Shown here: in pieces, positions 28,505 through 36,876 of the stretch
How the letters are laid out: each line of letters starts with the position of its first letter
How positions within the stretch are numbered: position 1 is the first letter of the stretch
Assembly: GCA_002437585.1 (NCBI GenBank)
Contig: DJQM01000019.1
Coordinates: forward strand, 1-64,000
Source: Clostridiales bacterium UBA6386
Lineage (GTDB): Bacteria > Bacillota > Clostridia > Oscillospirales > Oscillospiraceae
Length of the DNA: 64,000 nucleotides
Reading direction: 5' to 3'
The notes under the pieces: model-generated
Seen by the model: only the letters and a program-made list of their open reading frames with translations
What the model was told of the DNA's origin: nothing
The model's database searches: none
Made by a program: the position numbers and the translations under genes

Positions 28505-29533
28505 TCAAAGCAGCTCTGCGATTTCCCTCACCAGCCGTTCGGTCTCCGGCCAGCCGATGCAGGGGTCAGTGATGGATTTGCCATAGACCCCCTCGCCGAT
28601 TTTCTGACAGCCGTTTTCTAAGTAAGACTCGATCATAAAGCCCTTGACCATGGAACGGATCTGGGCACTGTGCCGACAGGTATAGAGCACGTCCTTGCAG
28701 ATTCTTGGCTGCTGATCGTACTTTTTGGCGGAATTGGAGTGATTGGTGTCCACGATCAGAGCCATATTCCGCAACCCCTTGGCCTGGTAATTCTGGTACA
28801 GATGCTCCAAGTCCTCGTAGTGATAGTTGGGGATGGCTTCGCCGTGCTTGTTTACATAGCCCCGTAAAATGGCATGGGCCAGGGGATTGCCGGTGGTGTC
28901 CACCTCCCAGCCACGATAGATGAAGGTGTGCCCGCTTTGGGCGGCCATGATGGAATTGAGCATGACGGAAATATCTCCGCTGGTGGGATTCTTCATGCCA
29001 ACCGGCACGGCAATGCCGCTGGAGGTCAGCCGGTGCTCCTGGTTTTCCACGCTTCTGGCTCCCACGGCCACATAGGCAAGCAAATCGGAAAGGTACCGGT
29101 AATTGTCCGGGTAGAGCATTTCGTCGGCGGTGGACAGGCCGGTTTCCGACAGCACATTGGTGTGCAGTCGGCGGATGGCAATAACGCCCTGGAGCATGTC
29201 CGGCTTGCCTTCCGGGTTTGGCTGATGGAGCAGACCCTTGTAGCCCGCGCCGGTGGTGCGGGGCTTGTTGGTGTACACCCGTGGGATCAGCAGGAGCTTG
29301 TCCTTCACGATTTCCTGCAAGCTTGCCAGACGATGGCAGTAGTCCAGCACCGCATCCTCCCGGTCGGCGGAGCAGGGGCCGATGATCAGCACCATCCGCC
29401 CATCCTTCCCGGTGAAAATGTCCGCAATCTCCCGATCCCTGGCCTCCTTGATTTTGGCCAGCTCTGAGGTCAAAGGATACTGCTCCTTGATCTCCTTGGG
29501 GACGGGCAGCTTGCGCCTGAAATTCATATTCAT
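28505..29533 (-). CDS. aroF: 3-deoxy-7-phosphoheptulonate (DAHP) synthase, type I
   Basis: First enzyme of the shikimate pathway: phosphoenolpyruvate plus erythrose 4-phosphate. 342 aa, like the E. coli AroF/G/H class. IIGPCSADRE and RVYTNKPRTT(G) bind phosphoenolpyruvate, and metal ligands lie in the GPCS Cys, DTNHSNS and the later Glu/Asp blocks. I chose ATG 29533 (AGGAAGAG upstream); a second ATG at 29527 is equally placed. It stands alone, with no chorismate mutase domain. Which aromatic amino acid inhibits it cannot be read from the sequence, so the symbol is generic. Confidence 0.93.
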   Translation of the reverse strand: MNMNFRRKLPVPKEIKEQYPLTSELAKIKEARDREIADIFTGKDGRMVLIIGPCSADREDAVLDYCHRLASLQEIVKDKLLLIPRVYTNKPRTTGAGYKGLLHQPNPEGKPDMLQGVIAIRRLHTNVLSETGLSTADEMLYPDNYRYLSDLLAYVAVGARSVENQEHRLTSSGIAVPVGMKNPTSGDISVMLNSIMAAQSGHTFIYRGWEVDTTGNPLAHAILRGYVNKHGEAIPNYHYEDLEHLYQNYQAKGLRNMALIVDTNHSNSAKKYDQQPRICKDVLYTCRHSAQIRSMVKGFMIESYLENGCQKIGEGVYGKSITDPCIGWPETERLVREIAELL

Positions 29534-29625
29534 TGTAGCTTCTCTTCCTTCTGTCTCTTTTTCCGTATTGTACACCATTTTTCGTCAAAAGGGAAGCCCC
29601 AATCGGTGAGGCCGTTTTTCCCATA

Positions 29626-29654
29626 TGGACAAGCGGGGGAATTTGTGATATTCT
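29626..29654 (+). promoter_or_regulatory. Promoter of the GH25 lipoprotein gene
   Basis: TGGACA (29626-29631), 17-nt spacer, TATTCT (29649-29654), 31 nt before the ATG. Confidence 0.55.
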
Positions 29655-29685
29655 AGTCTCATCTTCAGCAAAGGAAACGCAACTT

Positions 29686-31281
29686 ATGATACAGAGAAAA
29701 CAGTTACGAACAGCGGCAGCCCTGACCCTGGCGGCGGCAATCCTTGCCGGACTGTTGGGCGGCTGTTCCCTGAAAAGACGGGTCGCCAAGGAAACGGACG
29801 AGACCACCATCGGCATTGACGTAGCCCGGTATCAGGGCACCATCGACTGGGCGGCAGTCTCCAACACGGAGGTGGATTTTGCCATGATCCGGGTGGGCTA
29901 CCGGGGAAGATCGGACGGAATCATCAAGGAAGACCCCAATGGCCGATATAACCTTCAGGAGGCCGCCAAGGCGGAAATTCCCATGGGAGCCTACTTCTTC
30001 TCCACCGCCATCAGCGAAGAGGAGGCTCAGGAGGAGGCAGACTGGGTGGCGGAAACCCTGGCCTGCTACCCCATTACCTACCCGGTGGTCTACGACTGCG
30101 AGGGCTTCAAGGAGGAGACCAGCCGCCAGTTTTCCATGACGAAGCAGGAGCGCACCGACGTGGCTCTGGCCTTCCTGGAGGCCATCGAAAAGCACGGCTA
30201 TGAGGGCATGTTTTATGCCTCCAAGGGGGAGCTGGAGGGAGAGAATGACTGGGAAACCTCCCGCCTGGCAGAGGAATATAAAATTTGGGTGGCTCAGTAT
30301 CCGGCTCAGCCCTATCCGGACACCCCCGCCTCCACCTACAACGGAACCCACCAGATGTGGCAGTACACCACAAACGGGGAAGTTCGGGGCATCCGCCAGC
30401 CTGTGGACATGAACATCGCTTACTTTGGCTACGACGGCATTGAGCCTGCCAAGAGTAAGAAAACCCCGCCGGAGGCAGAGCCGGATGTGGAAGCCATGAT
30501 GGACTTCGCCGAGGTCAGCGAGCAGGTCACCGCCCGGGACGAGACCAACATGCGCAATATCCCCAGCCAGGGGGATGACAGCGTGGTGCTGTTCACCCTG
30601 AAAAACGGGGAGGTTGCCCAGCGGATTGCCGTCAGCACCAGCGGCTGGTCGAAAATTCTCTATGAGGGAAATATCTATTACGCGGTGTCCAGCTATCTGA
30701 CAACGGATTTGAGCTACACCCCGCCGGATGAGGAAACCCTGGAGCAGGAGGACGGAATTCAGACCCAGTTCACGGCGGTGAACGATGTGGTGACGGCCAA
30801 GAATGTGGTGAATTTGAGAAAGCTGCCCAGCGTGGAGCATGAGGACGCTGTGGTGCTGGCTCAGCTTCAGGCAGGGGACACCGCCAACCGGGTGGGTGTC
30901 AGCGAAAACGGCTGGTCAAAGCTGGAATACCAGGGCATGACCTGTTACGCCGTCACGAGCTATTTGAAGGTGGTGGGAGAAGGGGAGACCCAGCCCACCC
31001 AGGCGGCCGCCTCCACCGCCGAACCGAGCCAGTCCTCCGGTCAGGTTCAGATTCAGACCCAGTTTGAGGACATTCAGGATCAGGTCACAGCCAAGGTGGA
31101 GGTGAACCTGCGATCCCTGCCCAGCGTAGAGGATCCTAACTGCGTGGTGGTAGCCACCCTGAAAAACGGCGAGATCGTGACCAGAACCGGCATCAACCGG
31201 GACGTAGGCTGGTCGAGAGTGATTTACAACGGACAGACCCTTTACTGCATCAGCAATTATCTGACGGCTGCGGGTCAATAA
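29686..31281 (+). CDS. GH25 (lysozyme-like) lipoprotein with three SH3 domains
   Basis: 531-aa surface lipoprotein predicted to cut peptidoglycan glycan chains. A basic n-region and hydrophobic segment end in lipobox LGGC with Cys27. The GH25 domain (about 42-255) has Asp45 in GIDVARYQG and Asp137/Glu139 in VVYDCEG as the acidic active-site set. Three bacterial SH3 repeats follow (about 281-345, 373-435 and 470-531), each with the pattern VTA...N-R-x-P...GWSK/R...Y-A/C-V/I-S-x-YL; SH3b modules normally bind wall peptides. A Ser/Thr/Pro-rich linker precedes the third. It is followed by a GNAT gene 10 nt downstream. Confidence 0.9.
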   Translation: MIQRKQLRTAAALTLAAAILAGLLGGCSLKRRVAKETDETTIGIDVARYQGTIDWAAVSNTEVDFAMIRVGYRGRSDGIIKEDPNGRYNLQEAAKAEIPMGAYFFSTAISEEEAQEEADWVAETLACYPITYPVVYDCEGFKEETSRQFSMTKQERTDVALAFLEAIEKHGYEGMFYASKGELEGENDWETSRLAEEYKIWVAQYPAQPYPDTPASTYNGTHQMWQYTTNGEVRGIRQPVDMNIAYFGYDGIEPAKSKKTPPEAEPDVEAMMDFAEVSEQVTARDETNMRNIPSQGDDSVVLFTLKNGEVAQRIAVSTSGWSKILYEGNIYYAVSSYLTTDLSYTPPDEETLEQEDGIQTQFTAVNDVVTAKNVVNLRKLPSVEHEDAVVLAQLQAGDTANRVGVSENGWSKLEYQGMTCYAVTSYLKVVGEGETQPTQAAASTAEPSQSSGQVQIQTQFEDIQDQVTAKVEVNLRSLPSVEDPNCVVVATLKNGEIVTRTGINRDVGWSRVIYNGQTLYCISNYLTAAGQ

Positions 31282-31291
31282 GGAGATTCCA

Positions 31292-31792
31292 ATGATTACA
31301 ATCCGACGAGGAACCTGTGAGGATACACAGCGGGTTCTGACATTTCTGGCACAGGTCAAGGCGGAAATGACCCACAAGGAATGGCTCTGCCTGGACACCC
31401 CGGAGAAATTCCGGGAGCGGATGGAAAACGGTGCTGCATGGCTGTGGGTTGCCGAGGATGGGGAGAAACTGGCCGGTATCTTTACGGTGGTTTTCCCAGG
31501 CACCTCGCCAGTTAATTACGGCTGGCATTTGAATCTTCCTCCGGAAGACCTTGCACGGGTTGTGAATATGGACACGGCGGCAGTTCACTCGGACTACCGG
31601 GGTCGGGGTCTTCAGCGCAGGCTCATGCAGGCGGCGGAAAGGGAACTGGAGCCAGGGAAAATTCTCCTGTGTACCATTCACCCGGACAATGTTTACAGTC
31701 TGCGCAATGCCCAGTCCCAGGGCTACGAGATCCAGGCGACCCTTCCTATGTACGGCTCCGTTCGACATCTTTTGCGAAAAGACAGCAAATAG
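31292..31792 (+). CDS. GNAT family N-acetyltransferase
   Basis: 166-aa acetyl-CoA-dependent acetyltransferase of unknown substrate. The acetyl-CoA loop is in AAVHSDYRGRGLQRRLMQ (the R/Q-x-x-G-x-G/A pattern as YRGRGLQ), followed by the helix and strand LLCTIHPDNVYSLRNAQSQGYE typical of the C-terminal half. AAGGAG lies 8 nt before the ATG. It may share the promoter of the GH25 gene, from which it is separated by 10 nt. Confidence 0.88.
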   Translation: MITIRRGTCEDTQRVLTFLAQVKAEMTHKEWLCLDTPEKFRERMENGAAWLWVAEDGEKLAGIFTVVFPGTSPVNYGWHLNLPPEDLARVVNMDTAAVHSDYRGRGLQRRLMQAAERELEPGKILLCTIHPDNVYSLRNAQSQGYEIQATLPMYGSVRHLLRKDSK

Positions 31793-31805
31793 CCAAAAAT
31801 AACTA

Positions 31806-31834
31806 TTGACAAACCGCTTTGCCTGTGGTATCAT
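31806..31834 (+). promoter_or_regulatory. Promoter of tRNA-Leu
   Basis: TTGACA (31806-31811), 17-nt spacer, TATCAT (31829-31834), about 30 nt before the tRNA. Confidence 0.85.
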
Positions 31835-31864
31835 AAGCAAGTCGTTGAGAGACAGCGTGCATAT

Positions 31865-31952
31865 GGGCGAGTGGTGGAATTGGTAGACTCGCTAGATTCA
31901 GGTTCTAGTGTTCACTGCGGACGTGCGGGTTCAAGTCCCGCCTCGCCCACCA
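31865..31952 (+). tRNA. tRNA-Leu (anticodon CAG)
   Basis: 88-nt class II tRNA. Acceptor GGGCGAG pairs with CTCGCCC, the CCA end is encoded, the anticodon stem is CTAGA/TCTAG with loop TTCAGGT (anticodon CAG), a long variable arm is present, and the T arm GCGGG-TTCAAGT-CCCGC is perfect. It has its own promoter and terminator. Confidence 0.97.
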
Positions 31953-31953
31953 A

Positions 31954-31985
31954 AAGAGACATCCCTTCTGGGGTGTCTCTTTTTT
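31954..31985 (+). terminator. Terminator of tRNA-Leu
   Basis: Stem AGAGACATCCC / GGGGTGTCTCT (one G-T wobble) followed by TTTTTT, starting 2 nt after CCA. Confidence 0.88.
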
Positions 31986-32035
31986 ATCGTTAAAGGGAAG
32001 GGGAGAGGGGAGACCCTCTGAACCAAAATCGGAGG

Positions 32036-32066
32036 TGCCGGACATTCGATGAATGCCCGGCATTTT
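32036..32066. terminator. Hairpin terminator next to the XRE gene
   Basis: Stem TGCCGG-x-CATTC / GAATG-x-CCGGCA with a GAT loop, then TTTT on the plus strand. On the minus strand it lies 12 nt after the XRE stop. Confidence 0.6.
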
Positions 32067-32078
32067 GACATTACCTAT

Positions 32079-32474
32079 TTATAACAATAACGCCCCCAAA
32101 AGCAGTCCCACTGCAAAGCAAAGAATCGCTAAAACCAGGTATTCCAGCGGATTTCTTCGGTATTTTACCCGAACGACCCGACGGATCACCGGCTTTTCCA
32201 CCACCTTTTCGACCTCTACCACCCGATCCTCTTTTTTGACCAGGTTTACCACAATCGGTGCCTCCTGATATACTGGCCGGACACCGGTGGCGAGATACGC
32301 TACCTCCGTATCCAGAATGTCCGCCAGCTGGATCAGGTGGATGGTATCCGGGCTGGACTGGTCATTTTCCCATTTGCTGATGGCCTGCCGGGACACGGAC
32401 AGGGCACTGGCAAGCTGGCCCTGGGAGATGTTCCTTGCCATGCGAAGCTCTGTAATTCTCTCTCCAATCGACAT
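32079..32474 (-). CDS. Membrane-anchored XRE-family regulator
   Basis: 131-aa DNA-binding protein. Residues 1-64 are a Cro/C1-type helix-turn-helix (GERITELRMARNISQ and VSRQAISKWEND, with the recognition helix VSRQAISKW). A charged Val/Glu/Arg-rich stretch (about 75-108, EVEKVVEKPV...) leads to a single hydrophobic C-terminal helix (112-131, YLVLAILCFAVGLLLGALLL), so the repressor is probably tethered to the membrane. Two perfect palindromes immediately upstream are candidate operators. No partner peptidase is adjacent. Confidence 0.9.
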   Translation of the reverse strand: MSIGERITELRMARNISQGQLASALSVSRQAISKWENDQSSPDTIHLIQLADILDTEVAYLATGVRPVYQEAPIVVNLVKKEDRVVEVEKVVEKPVIRRVVRVKYRRNPLEYLVLAILCFAVGLLLGALLL

Positions 32475-32494
32475 ATTTCTACCTCAAAATCTGT

Positions 32495-32536
32495 CAACTA
32501 TTAGTTGCTTTTCAAAGATTTATCAACTTTTGTTGA
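32495..32536. promoter_or_regulatory. Paired palindromes upstream of the XRE gene
   Basis: CAACT-ATT-AGTTG (32495-32507) and TCAAC-TTTT-GTTGA (32523-32536) are both perfect dyads sharing the CAAC/GTTG half-site, with centres about 28 nt apart. They lie between the recombinase 3' end (whose stop codon is inside the second dyad) and the XRE start. Likely operator sites. Confidence 0.5.
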
Positions 32537-33524
32537 AATCCAGCTTTGAAAGGGGGTTTGCCTCCGCCGCAATCTTCAGCTCAGTGCTTTCAATGTGGGT
32601 GTAGATCTGCGTTGTGTTCAGATTCTCGTGACCCAGCACCTCCTGGACGGTCTTTACATCCACGCCGCCGGAGAGCATCATCGTTGCGGCGGTGTGCCGC
32701 AGTTTGTGGGCGGAGAACTGAGTGGAGTCCAATCCCGCCTGCAGCAATGCCTTTTTCACCAGCCGATGGACGGCAGTAACGCTGATCCGGTTTTTGTCCC
32801 GGGAACCAAACAGTGCCCGATTGTCGGATAGCTCGATTTGCTTTCGTTCCTCCAGATAGGCATCAATGGCCTTCCGGCAGGCAGAGCCGAAGTACACAAA
32901 CCGCTCCTTGTTGCCCTTGCCAACCACCCGGATCCGATCCTCATAAACATCTGTCAGATTCAGTCCCACCAGCTCGCTTCGCCGGATGCCGCAGTTGAGA
33001 AACAACATCAGAATGGCGTAATCCCGCTTTTCATTTTGACCGGAAACGGCCTGCAGCAGAGCCGCCGACTGATCCAGGGTCAGGTACTTTGGCAGGCTCT
33101 TTCGCAGCTTGGGATACTCCAGCTCGGCCACGGGATTTTCCTCCAGCTGCTTGGTACGCACCGTCAGATATTTATAAAAGGACTTGATGGAGGACAGCTT
33201 CCTGGCTCTTGCAGTGGCCGATATGCCATAATCCGGAGCGGCGGATTCCGGATTCACAGCCCGGTCGTTGGCCAGATAGGACAGGAAGTCAAAAACGTCC
33301 GAGGTGTCGATTTCCCGGATGAAGTCAAGACCCACGTCCCGGATGTCGATGCTATTCAGGTCAGTACTCACTGGCATGTCGCCGCGCATAAGCTTGACAA
33401 ATCGCAGGAACATCCGCAGATCCAGATAGTATTCGGAAATGGTCAGCTGAGATTGTCCCATGATGTTTTCGTGGTAAATAAGAAACTCCCGCAGAATCTG
33501 CGGACAATCGGAATATCGCTTCAT
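32523..33524 (-). CDS. Tyrosine recombinase (XerC/D-like)
   Basis: 333-aa site-specific recombinase. An N-terminal SAM-like core-binding domain (about 1-125) precedes the catalytic domain. Catalytic residues are visible: Arg in CGIRRSEL, His-x-x-Arg in HKLRHTAATM, His in LGHENLNTTQ and the nucleophile Tyr in TQIYTH. I chose ATG 33524 because GGAGG lies 5-6 nt upstream, giving the usual 300-330-aa size; in-frame extension to 33626 adds an unconserved tail. A second, more canonical XerD lies at 37262-38137. No attachment site or excisionase is visible, so a chromosomal role is possible. Confidence 0.9.
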   Translation of the reverse strand: MKRYSDCPQILREFLIYHENIMGQSQLTISEYYLDLRMFLRFVKLMRGDMPVSTDLNSIDIRDVGLDFIREIDTSDVFDFLSYLANDRAVNPESAAPDYGISATARARKLSSIKSFYKYLTVRTKQLEENPVAELEYPKLRKSLPKYLTLDQSAALLQAVSGQNEKRDYAILMLFLNCGIRRSELVGLNLTDVYEDRIRVVGKGNKERFVYFGSACRKAIDAYLEERKQIELSDNRALFGSRDKNRISVTAVHRLVKKALLQAGLDSTQFSAHKLRHTAATMMLSGGVDVKTVQEVLGHENLNTTQIYTHIESTELKIAAEANPLSKLDFNKS

Positions 33525-33764
33525 AAATGCCTCCAAAGCCGCCTGGCTCGCTGTGATAGCTCTATGATAGCACATCTGCACTCTGAACGCAACAAAATTT
33601 TTATTTTGTTGCGTTAACTGCGCCAAATAGTATGAAGTCCTCCGGACGGAACTTTATCTTCCCCGGCGGCAGAGCGTCCCCCCCTCTGACAGTCACCCAG
33701 TCCGCTTACGGTCACCGGAACCAACAGTGGAAATGGTAAATTTGAAAATCCATCGATTTTTTTC

Positions 33765-33792
33765 TTTACATTTTTCAATTTTGCGCTAGAAT
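33765..33792 (+). promoter_or_regulatory. Promoter of pfkA
   Basis: TTTACA (33765-33770), 16-nt spacer, TAGAAT (33787-33792), 33 nt before the ATG. Confidence 0.7.
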
Positions 33793-33825
33793 AGAGACGT
33801 ACCCAAATTGAATGGAGGATCATTT

Positions 33826-34797
33826 ATGAGCGTAAAAAGAATTGGTGTCCTTACCAGCGGCGGCGATGCCCCCGGCATGAACCCCTGCGTCCGGGCTGTC
33901 GTCCGTACCGCGCTGTACCATGGTCTGGAATGCTATGGAATACGCCGTGGCTGGAATGGCCTGATTGCCGGTGATGTGGTCAAGCTGGACGAAAAGAGTG
34001 TCTCTCACACCATTAACCGTGGTGGTACGATCCTCTATACTGCCCGCAGCAGCGAGTTCATGACCGAGGAAGGCCAGCGTAAGGCCGTGTCTACCTGCAA
34101 ATTCTTAGGCCTCGACAGCATCATCGCCATCGGCGGCGACGGTACCTTCCGGGGTGCCCGGGCACTGAGCAAGTACGGCATCAACGTCATCGGCATTCCC
34201 GGTACCATTGACAATGACATCAGCTGCACCAACTACTGCATCGGCTTCGACACCGCCGCCAATACCGCCATCGAGTGCATCGATAAGCTCCGGGACACCA
34301 TGCAGTCCCACGAGCGGTGCTCCGTGGTGGAGGTTATGGGACGCAACGCCGGTTATCTGGCCATGTACGTCGGTCTGGCCGTGGGTGCCACTGCTGTTCT
34401 GGTGCCTGAGGAGCAGATCGATTTTGAGCGGGACGTGGTGGAAAAAATCCGTAAGGCTCGGCTCAATGGCTTCACCCACTACATGATCGTAGTGGCCGAA
34501 GGTGCCGGTAAAGCTACGGACATTGCCGCCAAGATCAAGGATGCCACCGACCTGGATCCCCGTGTGACCGTTCTGGGTCATATTCAGCGGGGCGGCTCCC
34601 CTACCGGTCGTGACCGGGTCAACGCCACCAAAATGGGCTATCTGGCGGTGGAGCTGCTGCTCCAGGGCAAGACCAATCGGATCGTCTGTACCCACGACGG
34701 CTGCTTCACCGATGTGGATATCGACGAGGGGCTGGCCATGCACAAGAGCATCCAGCCGATGGAGGTCGACGTTCTGGCTGCCATGACCGGCATTTAA
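33826..34797 (+). CDS. pfkA: ATP-dependent 6-phosphofructokinase
   Basis: Commits fructose 6-phosphate to glycolysis. 323 aa, the normal bacterial size. GVLTSGGDAPGMN at 7-19 starts the ATP site, GGDGTFRG binds the gamma phosphate (the Gly after GGDG points to ATP rather than pyrophosphate use; PPi enzymes have Asp there), and PGTIDND carries the catalytic Asp. GGAGG precedes ATG 33826. It is a single-gene unit with its own promoter and a strong bidirectional terminator; pyk and accDA, frequent neighbours, are absent. Confidence 0.96.
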   Translation: MSVKRIGVLTSGGDAPGMNPCVRAVVRTALYHGLECYGIRRGWNGLIAGDVVKLDEKSVSHTINRGGTILYTARSSEFMTEEGQRKAVSTCKFLGLDSIIAIGGDGTFRGARALSKYGINVIGIPGTIDNDISCTNYCIGFDTAANTAIECIDKLRDTMQSHERCSVVEVMGRNAGYLAMYVGLAVGATAVLVPEEQIDFERDVVEKIRKARLNGFTHYMIVVAEGAGKATDIAAKIKDATDLDPRVTVLGHIQRGGSPTGRDRVNATKMGYLAVELLLQGKTNRIVCTHDGCFTDVDIDEGLAMHKSIQPMEVDVLAAMTGI

Positions 34798-34824
34798 TCT
34801 CCCCCTTTTCTACATTCTATATTC

Positions 34825-34858
34825 AAAAAAGCGCACTGCCGGAGCAGTGCGCTTTTTT
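34825..34858. terminator. Bidirectional terminator of pfkA and the anti-sigma gene
   Basis: AAAAAAGCGCACTGC, loop CGGA, GCAGTGCGCTTTTTT: a GC stem flanked by A and T runs, functional in both directions between convergent genes. It overlaps the last codon of the minus-strand gene. Confidence 0.92.
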
Positions 34859-35864
34859 ATCTTCCGTGCGAGGGAACCGAAAGACGTGTTCCGTCCCACA
34901 GCTGCACATAGTCCGCTTCCCGGATGTCTATGGGACAGTCCAGGGTGTAGGTTGCGGTGCCGTCGGGATCGTAGAACAGCGGATAGGCACCCACCCGAGT
35001 GCCGTCCTTCAGTGCCACAAAAGCGTCCTCCAGGCAGCCCCTGCCCAGATAATCCAGAGAACCCGGTTCAAATTTCACATCCATTCCCAAGGCCCGAAGC
35101 TTCCAGGATGTCAGCGTGAGGGACACCCCCGGATAGTCCGGACTGTCGACCGTGACCGGCTCCGTCAAAAGCTCTGCCTGCTCCCGGCTCAGGTGGTCGA
35201 ACACAATTTCAAAGTCCCACTCCCCTTCCTGCAACAGTTTCAGAGGCCCACCAAAGGTGTCTGCTTCCAGATCGGTCAGATGCAGAACATAGGGCACCCC
35301 GACCTCAAAGGGCGTTTCCGAAGAAAGAGACTGCTCCAGCCAGAGCAGAATGAAAAAGCTGTTCCCCTCGAGCCCCGAAGACCATACCCCTTGAGCATAG
35401 GGACTTTCCTCCTGGGGCGTTCTCCCCTTCCGGAAAAATACGGCTTCCTTACCGGTGCCGTCTGCCAGGGGTCGGGGCAAAAAGCCGACGCTGTACATTT
35501 CTTTCAGCCCGGGTCCTTCCAACCGGAGACGAATGCAGGCGGTGCGTTCCTCGGCAAGGGCGGACTCCAGGGTCAGCCGGTAGCGGCCTACGGTCATACT
35601 TTGCCCCTCGAGGGGCTGCACGTTTTCCTCAATATACGCGGCTTGCCCCTGGCTGAGGGACTGGCCATTCAGCCGCCCGAAGAAGTCCCGGAACCATTGA
35701 GCCTGACTCAGCACCGCATAGGAGCAGCCTGCCAACAGGAGCATTGCGGCCACCAGCACCGCAACGGCGATTCGCCTTCGGCGGCTGGAAAGTGGCCGCT
35801 CCGCTTCCTCGTAAAATGCCTCGTCAATGGTGCCCAGGGCTATCAGCAAATCTTTTCCGGTCAT
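34857..35864 (-). CDS. Probable anti-sigma factor (DUF4179-like membrane protein)
   Basis: 335-aa protein with a short cytosolic N-terminus (1-31), one membrane helix (about 32-50, IAVAVLVAAMLLLAGCSY) and a large extracytoplasmic domain without catalytic motifs. It overlaps the ECF sigma gene by 4 nt, so the two are made together. That topology and pairing match DUF4179-type proteins beside clostridial ECF sigma factors, which are thought to hold the sigma factor at the membrane. There is no zinc-binding HxxxCxxC motif, so it is not a ZAS-type anti-sigma. Function inferred from context. Confidence 0.7.
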   Translation of the reverse strand: MTGKDLLIALGTIDEAFYEEAERPLSSRRRRIAVAVLVAAMLLLAGCSYAVLSQAQWFRDFFGRLNGQSLSQGQAAYIEENVQPLEGQSMTVGRYRLTLESALAEERTACIRLRLEGPGLKEMYSVGFLPRPLADGTGKEAVFFRKGRTPQEESPYAQGVWSSGLEGNSFFILLWLEQSLSSETPFEVGVPYVLHLTDLEADTFGGPLKLLQEGEWDFEIVFDHLSREQAELLTEPVTVDSPDYPGVSLTLTSWKLRALGMDVKFEPGSLDYLGRGCLEDAFVALKDGTRVGAYPLFYDPDGTATYTLDCPIDIREADYVQLWDGTRLSVPSHGR

Positions 35865-36415
35865 GGTGTGATCCCCTCCTGTTCCAGAAAACGGCGCAGC
35901 TTCTCCCGGGTTCGCTGCAGCTGCATTTTTACCTTGCTTTCCCTGACGGCGTACCGCTGAGCGATTTCACCAATGGAGTCTCCATAGAGATACCGGCGTA
36001 AGAAAATCACCCGGCTTTCCCGGGGCAGCTGCCGCAGAAATCGCTCCAAAGTCTCCTTGATAGAAAGTCTGTCCGGAATCTCCCCTTGCCGGGTGTCTGG
36101 AATGCACTGCTCCAGCTCCGCGGTCAGGGTAATCAGCTCCGGATTCCGCTTTTCGGCCTGTCTCCAGTCCAGCCGGTCAAAGGCCAGATTCCGGCAGATC
36201 CGCCGGAGAAAGGCGAAAAAGCACCTGGGCCGCTCCGGCGGGATGGTCTGCCAGACCCGAAGGAATGTGTCGCTGACGGTTTCCTCCGCATCCTCCCGAC
36301 TGCTCAGAATCCGTTCGGCGAGAGCCAACAATGGGCTTCCGTAGGAAGCCCGGGTCTCGGCAATGGCCTGCTGATCCCGGCTCCAGTACAGCTCCAGAAT
36401 TTTGCTGTCTTCCAT
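35861..36415 (-). CDS. ECF-type RNA polymerase sigma factor
   Basis: 184-aa sigma-70 family protein with only regions 2 and 4. Region 2 covers about 20-90 (SREDAEETVSDTFLRVWQTI, binding the -10 element), region 4 about 125-180 (RQLPRESRVIFLRRYLYGDSIGEIAQRYAVRESKVKMQLQ split between two helices of the HTH). It is co-transcribed with the putative anti-sigma gene. An ECF-like promoter (36450-36477) lies 35 nt upstream, which suggests autoregulation. Confidence 0.92.
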   Translation of the reverse strand: MEDSKILELYWSRDQQAIAETRASYGSPLLALAERILSSREDAEETVSDTFLRVWQTIPPERPRCFFAFLRRICRNLAFDRLDWRQAEKRNPELITLTAELEQCIPDTRQGEIPDRLSIKETLERFLRQLPRESRVIFLRRYLYGDSIGEIAQRYAVRESKVKMQLQRTREKLRRFLEQEGITP

Positions 36416-36449
36416 GGGGTGCCTCCCTTCGTTCGGTCTTCATCTATAC

Positions 36450-36477
36450 AGACGGAATTGAACTCAAAAAGGTCACA
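36450..36477 (-). promoter_or_regulatory. Candidate ECF-type autoregulatory promoter
   Basis: Minus strand GTGACC (36477-36472), 16-nt spacer, CGTCTG (36455-36450). The AACC-like -35 and CGTC -10 at N16 match ECF promoters rather than sigma-A. Confidence 0.5.
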
Positions 36478-36540
36478 TTTTGGGAATAGAACGGTATGAA
36501 AAAGGAGTGGCCCCGAAAGGCCGCCCCATCCGATTATGCC

Positions 36541-36876
36541 TCAGAATAAGTTCATTTCCCTGAGGAGTTCCCCCAGATTTCTGCGTCCGTATATGACTCT
36601 CAAAACATAGATCGTCTTGGCATTCCCATCTGGGAAATAGTACATAATATAGTTGCCGACAAGCTTTTTGCGGATGCCCTTGTACGGGAGAAATTCATTG
36701 ATGACCAGGGAGCCGCTTTCAGGAAACGAACAGGCTTCCTGGATGGCATCCTGTAACTTGTTCAGAAAACCGGTAGCCGCCTGTGGGTTTTCAAGCTGAA
36801 CGACAATATAGGATACGATTGTGTCCAAGTCTGCTTCCGCTTTGGTGGTCAGCTGATAGCTGAATTCAGACACCAT
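36541..36876 (-). CDS. RelE/ParE-family toxin
   Basis: 111-aa toxin of the RelE/ParE superfamily (FSYQLTTKAEADLDTIVSYI start, GIRKKLVGNYIMYYF and VLRVIYGRRNLGELL end). It would either cleave mRNA on the ribosome or poison gyrase; the family cannot be resolved by eye. It overlaps the antitoxin gene by 11 nt and is downstream of it, the standard order. A short GC hairpin and CTTTTT lie about 20-35 nt after the stop. Confidence 0.9.
   Translation of the reverse strand: MVSEFSYQLTTKAEADLDTIVSYIVVQLENPQAATGFLNKLQDAIQEACSFPESGSLVINEFLPYKGIRKKLVGNYIMYYFPDGNAKTIYVLRVIYGRRNLGELLREMNLF

Noticed and set aside
29567..29588. Promoter TTGACG...TACAAT for aroF
   Set aside because: The boxes are only 10 nt apart; no suitable -35 at 17 nt.
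31865..34000. Integrated phage or genomic island at tRNA-Leu
   Set aside because: A tyrosine recombinase is close to the tRNA, but I see no repeat of the tRNA 3' end downstream and no phage genes; kept only as a question in the recombinase finding.
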